From Sutterella sp. (GTDB taxonomy: Bacteria; Pseudomonadota; Gammaproteobacteria; Burkholderiales; Burkholderiaceae_F), in NCBI GenBank assembly GCA_020025915.1, contig JAHHRH010000009.1:1-42759 (forward strand): a DNA stretch of 42,759 nt, read 5' to 3'. A program made the translations under genes and the position numbers. Every line of letters starts with the position of its first letter. Within the stretch, counting starts at the first letter, position 1. The notes beneath the pieces were generated by a model. That model was not told the DNA's origin. It was given only the letters and a program-made list of their open reading frames with translations, and ran no database searches. This document shows positions 8,019 through 15,751 of this stretch, in pieces.

Positions 8019-8405
8019 ATGGGTTACAGTGAAAAACTTATCGACCATTACGAAAATCCTCGCAACGTTGGCTCGTTGGATACGAAAGATAATACGGTGG
8101 GTACGGGTATGGTTGGCGCCCCGGCTTGTGGCGATGTGATGCGTTTGCAGATCAAGGTCACGCCCGAAGGTGTGATTGAAGACGCTAAATTCAAGACGTA
8201 TGGTTGTGGTTCTGCCATTGCCTCTTCGTCTTTGGTGACGGAATGGGTGAAGGGTAAGACCCTTGACGAAGCTGGTGAATTGACGAACGCTGCAATTGCT
8301 GAAGAATTGGCTTTGCCACCGGTGAAGATTCACTGCTCGATTCTCGCTGAAGATGCCATTAAGGCCGCCATCAACGACTATCGTAAGAAGCAGGCTAAGG
8401 AGTAA
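8019..8405 (+). CDS. iscU: Fe-S cluster scaffold protein IscU
   Basis: The scaffold on which IscS-derived sulfur and iron form a cluster before transfer by HscBA. It has 128 residues with the three ligand cysteines C37 (PACGD), C63 (YGCGS) and C106 (IHCS), and the HscA-recognition motif LPPVK just before the last cysteine. The start ATG at 8019 gives the family N-terminus MGYSEKLIDHYENPRNVG and has GGAG 7 bases upstream. A frame open further upstream (from 7992) runs through the hairpin and is not believed. Confidence 0.97.
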   Translation: MGYSEKLIDHYENPRNVGSLDTKDNTVGTGMVGAPACGDVMRLQIKVTPEGVIEDAKFKTYGCGSAIASSSLVTEWVKGKTLDEAGELTNAAIAEELALPPVKIHCSILAEDAIKAAINDYRKKQAKE

Positions 8406-8411
8406 CTCATC

Positions 8412-8735
8412 ATGGCAGTGACATTGACAGAAGCCGCAGCCAAGCACGTTGAAAAGTTTTTGACGCGTCGTGGTAAAGGCTTGGGGTTGCGCCTTGGCGT
8501 GAAGACCTCGGGTTGCTCGGGCATGGCTTATAAGCTTGAGTTTGCCGATACGCTCAACGACGACGATCAAGTGTGGGAAAGTTTCGGTGTGAAGGTGATC
8601 GTGGACGAAAAGAGTTTGCCGTACCTTGATGGCACTGAACTCGACTACACGCGTGAGGGGCTTCAGGAAGGGTTTAAGTTCCATAACCCGAACGAAAAGA
8701 GCCGCTGTGGATGCGGTGAATCCTTCCACGTTTAA
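8412..8735 (+). CDS. iscA: A-type iron-sulfur carrier IscA
   Basis: An A-type carrier that binds iron or [4Fe-4S] clusters and hands them to apo-proteins. The 107-residue protein has the three invariant cysteines: one in SGCSGMAY (about residue 35) and two in the C-terminal RCGCGESF. It starts 6 bases after iscU. A terminator-like hairpin follows directly. Confidence 0.96.
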   Translation: MAVTLTEAAAKHVEKFLTRRGKGLGLRLGVKTSGCSGMAYKLEFADTLNDDDQVWESFGVKVIVDEKSLPYLDGTELDYTREGLQEGFKFHNPNEKSRCGCGESFHV

Positions 8736-8742
8736 TCAACTC

Positions 8743-8765
8743 GGGGACCTAAGGGTCCCCTTTTT
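8743..8765 (+). terminator. Terminator-like stem between iscA and hscB
   Basis: GGGGACC and GGTCCCC arms around a TAAG loop are followed by five T. It is a good intrinsic terminator placed inside the isc operon, 12 bases before the hscB start. It would let only part of the transcripts continue into hscBA-fdx-iscX. Confidence 0.8.
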
Positions 8766-8777
8766 GGGTATCTATTC

Positions 8778-9278
8778 ATGGCGCAAATGAGTCCTTTTCA
8801 GCTTTTTGGATTGAATCCTGCTTTCACCATTGATTTGGAAGGCTTGGAAGCGGCTTATCAGGTAGGAATGATGAAAGTGCATCCTGATCGCTTTGCAGGA
8901 CGTCCCGCGGCCGAGCGTCGCGTGGCAGAGCAGTGGAGTACGCGCATCAACGAGTCGTATCAGTTGCTGAAGTCGCCTGTAAAGCGTGCGGCCTGGCTTT
9001 GTGAGGCGGCTGGTCATCCACTGGAAGCAGAGACCAATACGTCGATGCCGATGGACTTTTTGATGACACAAATTGCTTGGCGTGAAGCGCTAGAAGCAGC
9101 GCAGGGTGATAAGGAAGCTTTGGAAGCCGTGCGATGTGAAGCGTTAGATCTTCGCGAAGAAGTGCTCAAAGCGATCACGCAAGCCATTGATGTGGACGGC
9201 GCTTGGCAACAAGCGGTTGATCTAACGCGTAAGTTGATGTTTATTGACCGCTTCCTTGAAGAAGCGGTTAGCGAGTAA
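8778..9278 (+). CDS. hscB: Fe-S co-chaperone HscB
   Basis: A J-domain co-chaperone that brings IscU to HscA and stimulates its ATPase. The J domain is N-terminal with HPD (VHPDRF, about residue 36), followed by the family motif SMPMDFLM and a helical C-terminal domain that binds IscU. Length is 166 residues. The ribosome site is weak (GGG 9 bases upstream) and lies right behind the terminator stem, so expression may be lower than that of iscSUA. An in-frame ATG at 8787 is an alternative start. Confidence 0.95.
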   Translation: MAQMSPFQLFGLNPAFTIDLEGLEAAYQVGMMKVHPDRFAGRPAAERRVAEQWSTRINESYQLLKSPVKRAAWLCEAAGHPLEAETNTSMPMDFLMTQIAWREALEAAQGDKEALEAVRCEALDLREEVLKAITQAIDVDGAWQQAVDLTRKLMFIDRFLEEAVSE

Positions 9279-9298
9279 GAATTTTAGGGAAGTGCCAC

Positions 9299-11242
9299 AT
9301 GGCTCTATTTCAAATTGCAGAACCGGGTTTGTCGGCTGCGCCCCACGAGCATCGTTTAGCAGTTGGTATTGACTTAGGTACGACGAACTCTCTCGTAGCG
9401 AGCGTGATTAGTGGTTCCGCTGAAGTGATTCGCGACGAAGAGGGTGCGGCGATTTTGCCTTCGGTGGTGCACTATGCCGCTGATGGTTCGGTGACGGTCG
9501 GGGCAAAAGCATTGCGTGATGCGAGTACCGACGCAAAGAATACGATTTCTTCGGCAAAGCGTTTGATCGGTCGCACGATGAAGGACTTGGACGATGTTCA
9601 TAATCTGCCGTATGACCTGCTTGATGATCCGTCCATGGTGCGTATTGAGACCTCGGCTGGTGTGAAGTCGCCGGTTGAAGTAAGTGGCGAAATCCTCCGT
9701 GCGCTTTCTGAACGCGCTCAGGAACGTTTAGGTGGTGACATCACAGGTGCTGTGATTACTGTGCCCGCGTATTTTGATGATGCCCAACGTCAGGCGACGA
9801 AAGATGCTGCACGCTTAGCCAATCTCACGGTTCTTCGTTTGTTAAATGAACCGACGGCAGCTGCTTTGGCTTATGGCTTAGACAATGGAGCAGAAGGGAC
9901 ATACATGGTGTACGACCTTGGGGGTGGGACGTTTGACGTTTCTCTCTTGAAGTTGAGGCGTGGTGTCTTTGAAGTGTTGGCGACGGGTGGTAACTCGGCT
10001 TTGGGTGGTGATGACTTCGACCATCGCATCTTCTGTCATTTGACCGAAAGCTGCCGTGGTGGCAATCCTAATGCGGTGCTGAAGTCTGCGGGTCTGGTGG
10101 TTGATGCTTTGCCTGTTCACTTCTTAACGCCTGCCGAAAAGCGCCGTTTAATGGCTGCGTCTCGTGCAGCTAAAGAAATGTTGACGAATGCTGAAGCGAC
10201 GCAATTAGACTTTAAGTTTGATAATGGCGACGAAGTGACCATTCATCTCACTCGCGTCGCTTTTGATGCCATGACTTGCCATTTGGTTAAGAAGACGATG
10301 GATACCGTCAAGGCAGTGCTAGCAGATGCGAAGGCTGATCTTTCTGACGTACGTGGTGTAGTGTTGGTGGGTGGTGCCACCCGTATGCCGTGCGTACGTG
10401 ATGCCGTTGAAAAGTTTTTTGGTTTCCAGCCGCTTGACGATATCGATCCTGATCAGGTCGTGGCGATTGGGGCTGCGATGCAGGCCAATAAGCTCGCAGG
10501 TAACACCTCGGGTGATGACGATTGGTTGCTCCTTGACGTGACTCCGCTCTCTTTGGGTCTTGAAACGATGGGCGGTCTCGTCGAAAAGGTGATCCCGCGT
10601 AATAGCGCGATCCCTGTAGCACGTGCACAAGACTTCACGACCTTCCGTGATGGTCAGACGGCGATGGCTGTCCACGTCGTCCAGGGCGAACGTGAACTCG
10701 TCGATGCTTGCCGTTCTTTGGCGCGCTTCGAGTTACGAGGTATTCCGCCGATGGCTGCGGGAGCTGCACGCATTCGTGTGACCTTCCAGGTGGATGCTGA
10801 TGGTTTACTGGCTGTGTCTGCTCGAGAAATGACGACCGGTGTTGAGGCCTCCATTCAGGTGAAGCCGAGCTATGGTTTGTCGGACGAAGACATCGTTCGT
10901 ATGCTTCAAGACGGTAATGGCCGCGCTGAAGATGATATGCGCGCACGTGAATTGCGCGAGCAGCAGGTTGAGGCACGTCGCTTGTTGGAATCAACGCATT
11001 CTGCGCTGAATGCCGATGGCGATTTGCTTGATGCCGATGAACGCTCCGAAGTGGACGCTTTGGTTGAACGTTTGACCGCTTTGGTGACATCCGATGATGT
11101 AGAGGCGGTGAAGGCGGGAATCGAAGCTTTGACGAAGGGCACTGAAACCTTAGCCGAACGTCGAATGGATCGTTCTATTCGTGAAGCGCTCTCAGGAATG
11201 AGTATTGACGACGAACGCTTTGACGTACAAGATAAAGAATAA
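9299..11242 (+). CDS. hscA: Fe-S chaperone HscA (Hsp70 family)
   Basis: A specialised Hsp70 that binds the LPPVK motif of IscU and drives cluster transfer. The 647-residue protein has the ATPase phosphate loop GIDLGTTNSLVA, the YDLGGGTFDVSLL phosphate-2 motif, the VVLVGGATRMP adenosine motif, the DVTPLSLGLETMGG linker and a substrate-binding domain with a helical lid. AGGGA lies 7 bases before the ATG. It sits between hscB and fdx in the standard order. Confidence 0.97.
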   Translation: MALFQIAEPGLSAAPHEHRLAVGIDLGTTNSLVASVISGSAEVIRDEEGAAILPSVVHYAADGSVTVGAKALRDASTDAKNTISSAKRLIGRTMKDLDDVHNLPYDLLDDPSMVRIETSAGVKSPVEVSGEILRALSERAQERLGGDITGAVITVPAYFDDAQRQATKDAARLANLTVLRLLNEPTAAALAYGLDNGAEGTYMVYDLGGGTFDVSLLKLRRGVFEVLATGGNSALGGDDFDHRIFCHLTESCRGGNPNAVLKSAGLVVDALPVHFLTPAEKRRLMAASRAAKEMLTNAEATQLDFKFDNGDEVTIHLTRVAFDAMTCHLVKKTMDTVKAVLADAKADLSDVRGVVLVGGATRMPCVRDAVEKFFGFQPLDDIDPDQVVAIGAAMQANKLAGNTSGDDDWLLLDVTPLSLGLETMGGLVEKVIPRNSAIPVARAQDFTTFRDGQTAMAVHVVQGERELVDACRSLARFELRGIPPMAAGAARIRVTFQVDADGLLAVSAREMTTGVEASIQVKPSYGLSDEDIVRMLQDGNGRAEDDMRARELREQQVEARRLLESTHSALNADGDLLDADERSEVDALVERLTALVTSDDVEAVKAGIEALTKGTETLAERRMDRSIREALSGMSIDDERFDVQDKE

Positions 11243-11268
11243 ACCCCAGCATTTTTAGGATGGTGACT

Positions 11269-11604
11269 ATGCCAAAAATTACTGTACTTCCTCATCCGAC
11301 GCTTTGCCCCGAGGGCCTCGAATTTGAAGCTCAGCCAGGTGACAACCTTGCTCGTACGCTCTTAAAGAATGGCGTTAAGATCGAGCACGCTTGCGAATTC
11401 TCGTGCGCCTGTTCGACGTGTCACGTCATTATCCGGGAAGGCTTTGATACGCTCAATGAGCCTGACGATGACGAGCTCGATCACATTGATGCCGCTTGGG
11501 GAGCTGGTGTGCTTTCTCGTTTGTCTTGCCAGACGACGGTGGGCGAGGCTGATATTACAGTTGAAATTCCCAAATACTCCCGTAATCACGCGCGTGAGGA
11601 ATGA
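11269..11604 (+). CDS. fdx: [2Fe-2S] ferredoxin of the isc operon
   Basis: An adrenodoxin-type ferredoxin thought to supply electrons during cluster assembly. The 111-residue protein has the C-X5-C-X2-C motif (HACEFSCACSTC) and the fourth ligand in RLSCQT. The ATG at 11269 is preferred over the one at 11260 because it yields the standard MPKITVLPH start and AGGA is 8 bases upstream. Confidence 0.95.
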   Translation: MPKITVLPHPTLCPEGLEFEAQPGDNLARTLLKNGVKIEHACEFSCACSTCHVIIREGFDTLNEPDDDELDHIDAAWGAGVLSRLSCQTTVGEADITVEIPKYSRNHAREE

Positions 11605-11607
11605 AAT

Positions 11608-11808
11608 ATGAAGCTTAAGTGGACGGACGCGCAAGCGATTGCTGAAGCGCTTTATGATCAGGATCCTGATCTGGATCCGCTGACGCTGAGTTTTGTGAAA
11701 ATGCACGAGATGATCTGTGCGCTTGAGGCGTTTGATGATGATCCTGAAGCATCAAACGAACGTATTCTTGAAGCGATCCTCACGTGTTGGTTGGATGAGT
11801 GCGATTAA
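11608..11808 (+). CDS. iscX: IscX (YfhJ) small acidic Isc protein
   Basis: A small acidic protein that binds IscS and iron and modulates cluster assembly. The 66-residue sequence MKLKWTDAQAIAEALYD...WLDECD is typical of the family. It starts 3 bases after the fdx stop and ends the isc operon ahead of a strong bidirectional terminator. Confidence 0.95.
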   Translation: MKLKWTDAQAIAEALYDQDPDLDPLTLSFVKMHEMICALEAFDDDPEASNERILEAILTCWLDECD

Positions 11809-11835
11809 AGTCGGATCGATCAAACCAAGATAATT

Positions 11836-11888
11836 CAAAGGGGGTGTTGCAAAGACCAGATGATCTGATTTTTGCAACACCCCCTTTG
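11836..11888. terminator. Strong bidirectional terminator between convergent operons
   Basis: Two 18-base arms (CAAAGGGGGTGTTGCAAA and its complement) flank a 17-base spacer. It separates the isc operon (plus) from the ORP-like cluster (minus) and can serve both strands. Confidence 0.85.
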
Positions 11889-11900
11889 TTTTTGGTGCGA

Positions 11901-12272
11901 TTAAAGGGCGGTGCCGACTTTCTTTAAGGCTTCGAGCAGGTCACTCGCATCGCTTGCGGAGCGCGTTTGGGGGACGGCAGGCAAGAAACCTAAGCCTTCG
12001 GTCATTTCATGGAAGACTTCTTCGGCTTCGGCAGAGCAAGCAGTCTGATGAATACAAGCATCAATCATCATGACGTCAATCGCGTGCTGACGAAGGGTCA
12101 TTCCTGTGAAAGTATCATCCCAAAGAATAAGGATAGGTTTGTCATTGGCACGACAGGCTTCAAGGGCGAGCGCAGCTGTGTCAACATAACGCACGGCCTG
12201 GTTGACCTGCAGAAGACTTTCAGCAAAGGGTGCCCAAGCCAAAGGTGTTACAGTCACGATGAGAACAGTCAT
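11901..12272 (-). CDS. Small conserved-looking protein of the ORP-like cluster, function unknown
   Basis: A 123-residue soluble protein with no transmembrane segment. The first half (VLIVTVTPLAWAPF, then VRYVDTAALALEA and ILILWDD) has the alternating strand-helix look of a receiver-like or Rossmann-like domain. The second half has the run DVMMIDACIH and a FHEMTEGLGFLP motif. I cannot assign a family. It is the last gene of the minus-strand cluster, 14 bases after the NifX/ORP-like gene. ORP clusters of Desulfovibrio carry an uncharacterised gene next to the two ATPases, and this may be its counterpart (inference). The start ATG at 12272 is chosen over 12305 because GAGG lies 7 bases upstream. 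Confidence 0.75.
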   Translation of the reverse strand: MTVLIVTVTPLAWAPFAESLLQVNQAVRYVDTAALALEACRANDKPILILWDDTFTGMTLRQHAIDVMMIDACIHQTACSAEAEEVFHEMTEGLGFLPAVPQTRSASDASDLLEALKKVGTAL

Positions 12273-12286
12273 GGTGCGCCTCACGC

Positions 12287-12661
12287 TTAGTGGTGGCCAC
12301 CGCAAGAGTGGTTGGGAGAGAAGCGCGGCAATTGACCAGCAAGGTGAGCTTCAACAGCCTTACCAACGGTATCGATACCACCAGCATAAAAGACATCAAC
12401 GCCAGACTGCAAGAAACCCATCAAAGGACGCATACCCATGCCGCCAGCGAGCAATACATTCACACCACGTTCGGCGAGATAGTTCACGGGAGCAAGGCAA
12501 CCACCATGTTCGTGAGCGCAAGAAGGAATCACTTGAGCTTCAACGATTTGTTGGTTGTCGTCGATGTCGACTAAGGTGTAAAGGTCACAGTGGCCGAAAT
12601 GAGCACCTACAGCAGCTTCAAGGCCGCCAGGCTGAACAGAAGGAACGGCAATACGAATCAT
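12287..12661 (-). CDS. NifX/NifB-C-terminal family protein (ORP-like, iron-molybdenum cofactor-binding fold)
   Basis: A single-domain member of the dinitrogenase iron-molybdenum cofactor family (COG1433 type; includes the Mo-Cu-containing orange protein). The 124 residues start MIRIAVPS, carry the family's AHFGHCDLYTLVD segment, a CAHEHGGCLAP stretch and a C-terminal CGGHH. The Cys/His content suggests metal or metal-cluster binding. The start has an AAGGAG site inside the end of the upstream ATPase gene, so translation is probably coupled. No nif genes are nearby, so nitrogen fixation is not implied. Confidence 0.88.
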   Translation of the reverse strand: MIRIAVPSVQPGGLEAAVGAHFGHCDLYTLVDIDDNQQIVEAQVIPSCAHEHGGCLAPVNYLAERGVNVLLAGGMGMRPLMGFLQSGVDVFYAGGIDTVGKAVEAHLAGQLPRFSPNHSCGGHH

Positions 12662-12663
12662 GA

Positions 12664-13584
12664 TTAAATCTCCTTGATGGGAATGATGGTACGGTGGCGT
12701 TGTCTTTCGAGAACCATTTCTCGAAGACGCGTAGCAAATTGTTCAAAGGCTGCATCCAGGGGTGAAGGTGTTTCACCGATTGCTTCACCACGAGCCATTG
12801 CGGCTGTGAATGCAGAAGTAAAAGGTAGGGTGCCAAGCACAGTAGCGCCAGCCTCTTCAGCCGCTTGGCGAGCTTCTTCGGTTTGTGACAGGTTTAAGTT
12901 GGCCTTATTGATAATGACCGCCATCGGTAACCGGAAATGTTTAGTGAGCTCAGCAAGGCGCTTAAAGTCGGCAATCCCAGAGGCACCGGCTTCAATGACT
13001 GCGCAAACCAGTGATGCGCCTGAGAGCGAACTGATGACTGGGCAACCAATCCCTGGCGTACCGTCCGAGAGGATGATGTCGGCTTGGGTTGATTGAGCAA
13101 GGGCGCGGGCTTCTTTTTTCAGAAGGACGATCAGTCGGCCAGAGTTTTCTGCGCCTGGGGCAAGCTGTGCATGAATGAGGGGGCCAAAGCGTGTGTCGCT
13201 TTGATAGTGTTCACCGCAATATCGAGGAAGCCAGTCGAAGGCACCTGTTGGGCAAAGTTTCACGCACACTGCACACCCTTCGCAGAGTGTTTCGTTGACG
13301 GGATATTCGCCCTCATTAGTTGAGCTGATGGCGTCGAAGCGACAAAAGTCAAGACACTGATCGCATCCAATACATTCGTCTGGGTTAAAGCGAGCAAGAT
13401 GACCGCTGATAAAGTCATTGCGCTTGACAATTTTGGGTTGTAAAAGGATGTGAAGGTCAGGTGCGTCAACGTCATAGTCGCAAAGAACAATCGGTTCTTT
13501 GGCACTGATGGCACGCGCTAAAGCTGCTGTAACGCTGGTTTTGCCGGCGCCACCTTTACCGCTTAAGACAACAATCTCAGGCAT
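12664..13584 (-). CDS. MinD/Mrp-type ATPase with two [4Fe-4S] ferredoxin motifs (second copy)
   Basis: A P-loop ATPase of the ParA/MinD/NUBP group with an inserted bacterial ferredoxin domain. The deviant Walker A (SGKGGAGKT) is near residue 9. Two cluster motifs, CIGCDQCLDFC and CEGCAVCVKLC, lie near residues 72 and 100. The switch II segment is ILSDGTPGIGCPVI, where the usual DxPPG aspartate/proline pattern is changed (SDGTPGIG versus DAPPGVS in the neighbour). The true start is ATG 13584 with GGAG 7 bases upstream, giving 306 residues. It overlaps the preceding ATPase gene by 8 bases. The two ATPases probably act as a pair. Confidence 0.9.
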   Translation of the reverse strand: MPEIVVLSGKGGAGKTSVTAALARAISAKEPIVLCDYDVDAPDLHILLQPKIVKRNDFISGHLARFNPDECIGCDQCLDFCRFDAISSTNEGEYPVNETLCEGCAVCVKLCPTGAFDWLPRYCGEHYQSDTRFGPLIHAQLAPGAENSGRLIVLLKKEARALAQSTQADIILSDGTPGIGCPVISSLSGASLVCAVIEAGASGIADFKRLAELTKHFRLPMAVIINKANLNLSQTEEARQAAEEAGATVLGTLPFTSAFTAAMARGEAIGETPSPLDAAFEQFATRLREMVLERQRHRTIIPIKEI

Positions 13585-14461
13585 GATAGTCTCCAACGAT
13601 ATGTTTAGCGATATCAAGCGCGGCTTTTTCAAAACGATCACGCCAAAGGGGCGATAAAGTTAACGGGTGTTGGCCGTTCGCTGCGAGCGCTGCTGCCTCG
13701 CGATCAAACGGTATACGAGCAAGGATCGGAATCGAATGCTCGGTGCAAAAAGTCACTAGCGATGCTTCGCTTTGGAAAATCTCAATTTGACCACTACGGT
13801 TAATCACAACAGCAACAGGTTTATTCGCTTCAATAAAGGCTTGAAGGGCGAGTTTGAAGTCATGAACACCAAAGGGCGTAGGATCGACAACGAGCACAAC
13901 AACGTCGGCGTGTGTGGCCGCGGTCATAACGGGACAACTAACACCTGGTGGCGCATCAATCAACAAGTCTGCTTGAAGGCGGTCAGCGGTTTGACGGGCA
14001 TGACGCAGGAGGGCACGAATGACGGGCGGCGTCATGGCTTCCCCAATGCGTGAGCGACCTTCAATGAAAGGGTGAAGATCATCAGTTTCGCCAAACGACA
14101 GTTGCCCAAGTTCACGCAATCCAGTGACAATCGCATTGGGGGCGCAGACTGCACTACAGCCCCCGCAACCGTGGCACATGTCAGAAAAGGGCATGACGCG
14201 ACCAGCGAGTTTTTTAATGGCATTGAACTGGCAAATTGCCACACATTCACCACAGAGGTCGCAGCGCTCGTTAATCGCTTTGGGTACCTCAAGTCCGACC
14301 GTTTCATGATGGAGGAAATGGTGGGGAAGGTAAAGCCCTAAGTCTGGAGCTTCAACGTCTGCGTCGACGAGGACAAAGGGACGAGGCCAAAAGGCTGAAA
14401 GACCAGCTGTGACGGTGGTTTTGCCGGCGCCCCCTTTGCCGCTAGCAAAAAGGATGTTCAC
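13577..14461 (-). CDS. MinD/Mrp-type ATPase with two [4Fe-4S] ferredoxin motifs (first copy)
   Basis: A paralogue of the next gene with the same layout: deviant Walker A (SGKGGAGKTT, about residues 7-16), ferredoxin motifs CDLCGECVAIC and CHGCGGCSAVC (about residues 68-106), and switch II LLIDAPPGVSCPV. Length is 294 residues. The start is GTG with GAAGGA upstream, 2 bases after the DUF134-NifX stop. In Desulfovibrio the homologous pair (DVU2103/2104 as I recall) belongs to the ORP complex. A role in metal-cluster assembly or cell positioning is inference. Confidence 0.9.
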   Translation of the reverse strand: MNILFASGKGGAGKTTVTAGLSAFWPRPFVLVDADVEAPDLGLYLPHHFLHHETVGLEVPKAINERCDLCGECVAICQFNAIKKLAGRVMPFSDMCHGCGGCSAVCAPNAIVTGLRELGQLSFGETDDLHPFIEGRSRIGEAMTPPVIRALLRHARQTADRLQADLLIDAPPGVSCPVMTAATHADVVVLVVDPTPFGVHDFKLALQAFIEANKPVAVVINRSGQIEIFQSEASLVTFCTEHSIPILARIPFDREAAALAANGQHPLTLSPLWRDRFEKAALDIAKHIVGDYHA

Positions 14462-14463
14462 GC

Positions 14464-15141
14464 TTATTTTCCTTCTGGGAAAAGAACTGTCAGGCGACCT
14501 GCTTCAAATTCGGCAATGACATCCTCAACGGTGCAGTTGTCCATGTCTTGAACAGTACCTAAACCAATAGCTTGAAGGGCTTCGAGTGCTTTGGGACCAA
14601 TGTAGCCACTTAAGACGACCTTGACTCCTGCTTTAACCACAGTCTCAACAGCCATTAAACCTGCTCCTTGGGCTGCTGCTTGTGCAGCGCCATTGTCAAT
14701 ATATTCGAAGGTTTTCGTTTCGGTGTCATAGATCACAAACCCAGCGGCACGCCCAAAACGAGGATCAACGATATCTTGAAGGGTTGGTCCTTCAGCGGAA
14801 ATGGCAATTTTCATGACGGGATACTCTCTCAATAATTCGGCCGAACTTAAGCGTCGTGCATTGGTGCCACCCGTGACAACAATCGGAAGACTTTCCACGA
14901 GACTGCGAGCTACTTTTTTTCGAGCAGCAGCGAGGATGCGTCCAAACGTATGGCGTGAAATACCCATGTTGACACAGGCTTCGCTTTGATTAATGCCTTC
15001 GAGATCTGCAAGACGAAGGGCTTCGAGCTCTTCGAATTTAATCTTGACGCATTCAGTATCGTCGGGCAGTTTGCCGCACGGCTTGAAGTAAACCGTGCGC
15101 AGAGGGATGTCGACAATGCGAGTGATGATGGGACGACTCAT
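14464..15141 (-). CDS. DUF134 helix-turn-helix protein fused to a NifX-type domain
   Basis: First gene of the cluster, 225 residues. Residues 1-105 form a DUF134 domain with a sigma-70 region-4-like HTH (FEELEALRLADLEGINQSEA, then MGISRHTFGRIL). Residues 115-225 form a NifX/ORP-type domain (MKIAISAEGPTLQDIVDPRFGRAAGFVIYD). Cysteines sit in KPCGK, TEC and DNC. The design suggests a DNA-binding regulator that senses the same metal cofactor the operon handles (inference). Start ATG 15141 is preferred over 15165 because it gives MSRPIITRIV, the usual type of DUF134 N-terminus, and lies a normal distance behind the promoter. Confidence 0.88.
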   Translation of the reverse strand: MSRPIITRIVDIPLRTVYFKPCGKLPDDTECVKIKFEELEALRLADLEGINQSEACVNMGISRHTFGRILAAARKKVARSLVESLPIVVTGGTNARRLSSAELLREYPVMKIAISAEGPTLQDIVDPRFGRAAGFVIYDTETKTFEYIDNGAAQAAAQGAGLMAVETVVKAGVKVVLSGYIGPKALEALQAIGLGTVQDMDNCTVEDVIAEFEAGRLTVLFPEGK

Positions 15142-15168
15142 GATGGCCTTATTAGTAAATCTCAAACG

Positions 15169-15197
15169 AGCATAATAAAATCATCAAGCGCTGTCAA
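15169..15197 (-). promoter_or_regulatory. Sigma-70 promoter of the ORP-like cluster
   Basis: On the minus strand a perfect TTGACA -35 (15192-15197), a 17-base spacer and a TATGCT -10 (15169-15174) lie about 28 bases before the start codon. There is no sigma-54 type promoter as described for the Desulfovibrio orp operons. Confidence 0.8.
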
Positions 15198-15708
15198 GCA
15201 AGACCTTCGGAAGCTTGGTTATGTAACAAAAGGTGGATTTAGTACTAAAGGGTCGGTAATTGCTTAATCTTTTATGAAGAGAGATTTATTATCTTTGAGG
15301 AGTTGTACTGAAACTTTTAAGCGATATTTTAATCTGAAAACTTATAATTAAGATATTGAAATTTAAGTTTGTTTTCTAGTTAGTTAAAATTTAAATAAAA
15401 GTATACTAAGATTGCATCTATTGAAGCGACTAATAAACAGGTAATAGTGATAAAACAACTAAGATCTTATAAACTTTCGTTCATTTGGTATGAATATCGA
15501 GATTTGTTCTCTTATGGTGTCATATCAATACGTAAAAATAGCAGGAAATAGTAGGCACGAAGAGTGATACGACTTATACTGTATATGGTTGCATACACGT
15601 GCAATGAATTCGCCAACCGTCTTTGATGGGCGTGATTCATGGTCTTAGCTCGTCTACTTCCCAAAGCATCTCCAGTTTTGTACAGTTGAGCGTAGTGCGG
15701 CTCATTTT
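15198..15708. other. AT-rich intergenic region, no gene seen
   Basis: About 500 bases between divergent genes. The part 15270-15480 is markedly AT-rich, with many TTAAG/AATTA runs. I find no convincing ORF, tRNA or terminator. It could hold binding sites for the TetR-type regulator or the DUF134 protein, or a small RNA, but no specific site is supported. Confidence 0.5.
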
Positions 15709-15736
15709 TTGTTAATGCCAGTAAGGCAAATATTTA
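15709..15736 (+). promoter_or_regulatory. Possible promoter of the TetR-type gene
   Basis: TTGTTA and TATTTA are 16 bases apart. Transcription would begin around 15743, leaving fewer than 10 bases before the GTG start, so the mRNA could be almost leaderless. Weak match. Confidence 0.35.
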
Positions 15737-15751
15737 GATTTAGACAATATC

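Noticed and set aside
12287..12661. Nitrogen-fixation gene (nifX)
   Set aside because: The family fold is shared by many non-nitrogenase proteins, and no nif structural or assembly genes are present; the gene context fits ORP-like clusters.
15166..15751. Replication origin or attachment site in the AT-rich gap
   Set aside because: No DnaA-box cluster, no integrase and no direct repeats were seen; the AT-richness alone is not evidence.
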